Assembly (NCBI GenBank): GCA_009840065.1
Contig: VXON01000087.1
Location: 1 to 7,723 of the forward strand
Origin: Cenarchaeum sp. SB0662_bin_33
GTDB lineage: Archaea > Thermoproteota > Nitrososphaeria > Nitrososphaerales > Nitrosopumilaceae
Direction of reading: 5' to 3'
Length of the DNA: 7,723 nucleotides
In this document: positions 5,935-7,723 of the stretch, piece after piece
How positions within the stretch are numbered: the first letter of the stretch is position 1
Layout of the letters: each line of letters begins with the position of its first letter
Notes under the pieces: model-generated
The model's input: only the letters and a program-made list of their open reading frames with translations
Database searches by the model: none
What the model was told of the DNA's origin: nothing
Position numbers and translations under genes: made by a program

Positions 5935-7468
5935 CAGGTATCACGCCTTCCTCCACCAAAAATGCAACACTAGCCAGAAACTCATCATCGCTGAGAAGAC
6001 CATCAACCCACCATTGTGCTGTACTTCGAACCCAAGGCTCTATATCGCTGTTGTCATAATCCGTATAAGATGAGGTCGCATCAACCTGTATCACATCATT
6101 CTCTATTAAAAACGCCATGGCCCGTACAAACGATACATCATCTATAGTGCCCTGCGCCCACCACCCAACCGTGTTTCGTATCCAGTCAGGTATCAGATTT
6201 GTACTGCCGTTTGATGCTGTATTGAACATTATTGGTAGTGTTGCGGCAGCCAGATCATTATCATCGACATTGCTAAACTGCAACAGGGCAGGTCCCTGTA
6301 TATCAGGAGGCACATTAAATACTATGCTTGAGGGATTGTTCTCATCAGATACGCCACTTCCCGAGTAAAGCACCATGTCACTGTCGTATACAATCCTTAC
6401 ATCATAGGGGACGGATACCACCAAGCTACTGGGAAAGACGTATGTTATATTGAATGACACCGTATTGGATTGGCCGGACACGGGTATTGGTGGTTCCAAA
6501 TCAACTAGTATGCGATACTGGCCATTGGCGGTTACTGAACTATACACAGAGTCCAAGGACGGTCTGGCAGTAACCCGCATTATGTCTGTGTCGCCGGTCT
6601 GCTCGTACAGCCTAAACAGCTCACCCCTAGGCAGTACCAGATGTACCGTTCTATATTCCAAAAAGTAGTCGTCTATGGTTATGGTTGTAGGAGAGAGATC
6701 TAGTCCGTTGATTTTAATATCAAAGTCAGAGACCAATAGATCCCCAAAGGTTTCAGGTACGGCAAACTCGACATGCACCACATCTATCTGATTTATTATA
6801 TCCTCATGCCATTCAAAGGGCATCTCAAATGATATGGTTCGCCCTGTAGCATCATATTCCATATTATACAACACATCATAGTACGTGATGAACTGCATGG
6901 TCTGTGCCCCCCAGTACTGATCATTTATAGTATAAAGAAACGTCATGGGTACGGATACTGCCGAATTAAACAGTAATGGTTCCGGTGGCACATATCCTTG
7001 GGATGACAGTATGGATATGTCCAGCGAGTATAGACCACCATCGCCAAGGCCCGGCCCCGACATTGTATAGGTGACATCGCTTAATAGGCCAAGAAAGCCG
7101 CCGGAACTGTTTTCGTATAGTATGCCATCGCCCGAGTCATCAGATACAAACCGCAGTTTTACAACTCCATCGCCTGCCCAAAACTCCTGCGTAAAGAGTT
7201 GGTTCTGCCCGCGTCTGGCATCAATGTATAGTGTGGTGTCTCCTATCGGATCCCGGTTGTCATCCTGGATAAACGATATAGACACCAAAACCTCAGACTC
7301 TGTCTTTTCAGAGTCAACCACTACCGTTACCAGCCGGTCATTGAATGGTACTGGCGGCAGCACCTCGATGCCCGTGCCATGCCCATGCGCCACAAGGTTT
7401 GGCGGCACAACTGTACATAATATCATAAACGATACCCACCAAACCATACCTATTTTATCTATATACAT
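5921..7468 (-). CDS. Secreted protein A: thaumarchaeal-type surface protein with two Trp modules
   Basis: The 515-aa exported protein has an N-terminal hydrophobic stretch at 8-26 followed by AHGHGTGIEVLPP, where the signal peptide would be removed around AHG. From memory, the HG-x-G...LPP opening and the following beta-rich region (35-410) match a conserved but uncharacterised exported family of ammonia-oxidising archaea; this needs a search. Two C-terminal modules follow at 427-462 (W429, W436, W437, G440) and 477-512 (W479, W486, W487, G490). They are separated by an acidic Tyr/Ser/Asp linker. There are three Asn-X-Ser/Thr sequons (N120, N340, N420) and no C-terminal membrane anchor. ATG 7468 is favoured because it supplies Lys5 before the hydrophobic core; ATG 7447 (Met8) is possible. 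It heads the unit with protein B. The role is probably cell-surface, but no activity can be assigned. Confidence 0.8.
   Translation of the reverse strand: MYIDKIGMVWWVSFMILCTVVPPNLVAHGHGTGIEVLPPVPFNDRLVTVVVDSEKTESEVLVSISFIQDDNRDPIGDTTLYIDARRGQNQLFTQEFWAGDGVVKLRFVSDDSGDGILYENSSGGFLGLLSDVTYTMSGPGLGDGGLYSLDISILSSQGYVPPEPLLFNSAVSVPMTFLYTINDQYWGAQTMQFITYYDVLYNMEYDATGRTISFEMPFEWHEDIINQIDVVHVEFAVPETFGDLLVSDFDIKINGLDLSPTTITIDDYFLEYRTVHLVLPRGELFRLYEQTGDTDIMRVTARPSLDSVYSSVTANGQYRILVDLEPPIPVSGQSNTVSFNITYVFPSSLVVSVPYDVRIVYDSDMVLYSGSGVSDENNPSSIVFNVPPDIQGPALLQFSNVDDNDLAAATLPIMFNTASNGSTNLIPDWIRNTVGWWAQGTIDDVSFVRAMAFLIENDVIQVDATSSYTDYDNSDIEPWVRSTAQWWVDGLLSDDEFLASVAFLVEEGVIPVELG
5950..5954 (-). promoter_or_regulatory. 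Shine-Dalgarno-like GGAGG before secreted protein B
   Basis: GGAGG lies within the last codons of protein A, 15 bases before TTG 5934. It is complementary to the conserved 3' end of archaeal 16S rRNA. The spacing is longer than usual, so ribosome re-initiation after the overlapping stop of gene A may matter as much as direct binding. Confidence 0.35.
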
Positions 7469-7553
7469 ATCAATTCTGATAAAAATCTCGTCGCTCCCTT
7501 ATCAATACTTTTTGAATTTAAGGTCTTTGTGCGTTAACTGTTGGTGGATTGCG

Positions 7554-7623
7554 CATCTCCCGTATTATTCCGCCGGCGGAACTTTGCCGCGACCACACAC
7601 CGGCAGACTTTGTTGGGAGGATG
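7554..7623 (+). promoter_or_regulatory. Structured leader candidate masking a Shine-Dalgarno sequence
   Basis: CATCTCCC (7554-7561) can pair with GGGAGGATG (7615-7623) as eight base pairs with one bulged G. The closed stem contains two hairpins: TTCCG/CGGAA around CCGG (7568-7581) and TGCCG/CGGCA with an 11-base loop (7585-7605). The 3' arm of the outer stem contains GGAGG (7616-7620), 11 bases before ATG 7632. If transcribed rightward, the folded form would hide the ribosome-binding site, the logic of a riboswitch or thermosensor. Read leftward it would be a structured leader of secreted protein A. Pairings were done by eye and no known RNA family was recognised. Confidence 0.35.
7568..7581. 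repeat. Perfect 14-base GC-rich palindrome
   Basis: TTCCGCCGGCGGAA equals its own reverse complement. It contrasts with the AT-rich surroundings. It may be a protein-binding site or the first hairpin of the structured leader. No second copy was seen in the window. Confidence 0.5.
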
Positions 7624-7631
7624 ATCTGAAT

Positions 7632-7723
7632 ATGGGAGTATGGTGCCTGGTTGCCTTAAGCAACCTATATATAGCGGCGTGCATAAGTTTCTGTAGTTTA
7701 ATTTTCGCACATAGGGCGATTTT
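7632..7723 (+). CDS. Possible gene start running off the right edge (hydrophobic N-terminus)
   Basis: ATG 7632 opens a frame with no stop through the last 30 complete codons. Its product begins MGVWCLVALSNLYIAAC and stays hydrophobic for about 25 residues, like a signal peptide or first membrane helix. A GGAGG sequence lies 11 bases upstream. The fragment is too short to identify. Against it, an inverted repeat followed by a TATA-like palindrome (7649-7674) lies inside the frame, and that could be the true promoter of a gene starting beyond the window. Confidence 0.3.
   Translation, partial: MGVWCLVALSNLYIAACISFCSLIFAHRAI
7649..7674. promoter_or_regulatory. Inverted repeat abutting a palindromic TATA-like box
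   Basis: GGTTGC (7649-7654) and GCAACC (7660-7665) are perfect arms around five bases. They are followed at once by CTATATATAG (7665-7674), itself a ten-base palindrome resembling a TATA box usable in either direction. Read rightward, transcription would start near 7696 and the inverted repeat would occupy the TFB/regulator position. Read leftward, it would start near 7644 and produce a leader of about 176 bases for secreted protein A. This conflicts with the possible coding frame from 7632. Confidence 0.35.

Larger units (their letters stand above)
7469..7631. other. Divergent intergenic region right of the secreted-protein unit
   Basis: This region lies between the minus-strand ATG 7468 and the possible plus-strand start at 7632. 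The AT-rich core TTTGAATTTAAGG (7511-7523) is TATA-like on both strands and could serve both directions. No TATA box sits at leaderless distance from ATG 7468, so gene A may have a short leader, unlike its neighbours. The right half is GC-rich and strongly structured, as described separately. Confidence 0.45.

Noticed and set aside
7518..7556. 12-codon minus-strand upstream ORF before secreted protein A
   Set aside because: The GGGAG directly touches the ATG, leaving no spacing, and such short frames are common by chance.
7540..7723. tRNA, SRP RNA, 5S rRNA or 16S rRNA start at the right edge
   Set aside because: No acceptor/T-arm pattern, SRP helix 8 motif or conserved rRNA start sequence could be seen; the structure does not match these folds.
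1..7723. CRISPR array, transposon, integrase or prophage signs
   Set aside because: No regularly spaced direct repeats, terminal inverted repeats around a recombinase, or phage-type genes were found; the window reads as ordinary chromosome.

Overview
The window looks like the genome of an ammonia-oxidising-type archaeon (Nitrososphaerota, formerly Thaumarchaeota). The strongest evidence is two adjacent secreted proteins carrying a Trp-Trp-x-x-Gly C-terminal module that I know from predicted exported proteins of that phylum. Supporting signs are archaeal TATA boxes placed about 26 bases before start codons (leaderless transcription), a DUF354 glycosyltransferase-like protein and a stand-alone topoisomerase-type zinc-ribbon protein. 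Base composition appears, by eye only, to be in the mid-40s % GC. That is richer than typical free-living Nitrosopumilus, so I do not name a genus. No tRNA, rRNA, CRISPR array, transposase or integrase was seen.

Left part (1-2380): an AT-rich leader with a possible leftward promoter is followed by two minus-strand genes for sugar or cell-envelope chemistry. These are a short nucleotide-sugar dehydrogenase-like protein lacking the usual C-terminal domain, and a DUF354 protein with a GTG start. The roughly 300-base gap between them holds several inverted repeats and a possible 35-codon ORF whose stop overlaps the next start (ATGA). A 205-base divergent control region then separates the DUF354 gene from the only confident plus-strand gene, a double zinc-ribbon protein. 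It contains a 16-base palindrome just upstream of a good TATA box.

Right part (2799-7468): a minus-strand series reads, in transcription order, secreted protein A (515 aa), secreted protein B (404 aa, overlapping A by 14 bases), a rhomboid intramembrane protease, a 58-aa 4-oxalocrotonate-tautomerase-like enzyme and a Nit/omega-amidase-type carbon-nitrogen hydrolase. A and B look like one translationally coupled unit. The last three each have their own candidate TATA box, so they may be expressed separately. The tautomerase gene is easily missed because an over-extended reading of the hydrolase covers its end.

Right edge (7469-7723): a structured divergent intergenic region. A GGGAGG Shine-Dalgarno-like sequence pairs with an upstream CTCCC and encloses two further hairpins. 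It precedes a hydrophobic reading frame that runs off the window. This could be an SD-masking 5' leader and is the most unusual non-coding structure here.
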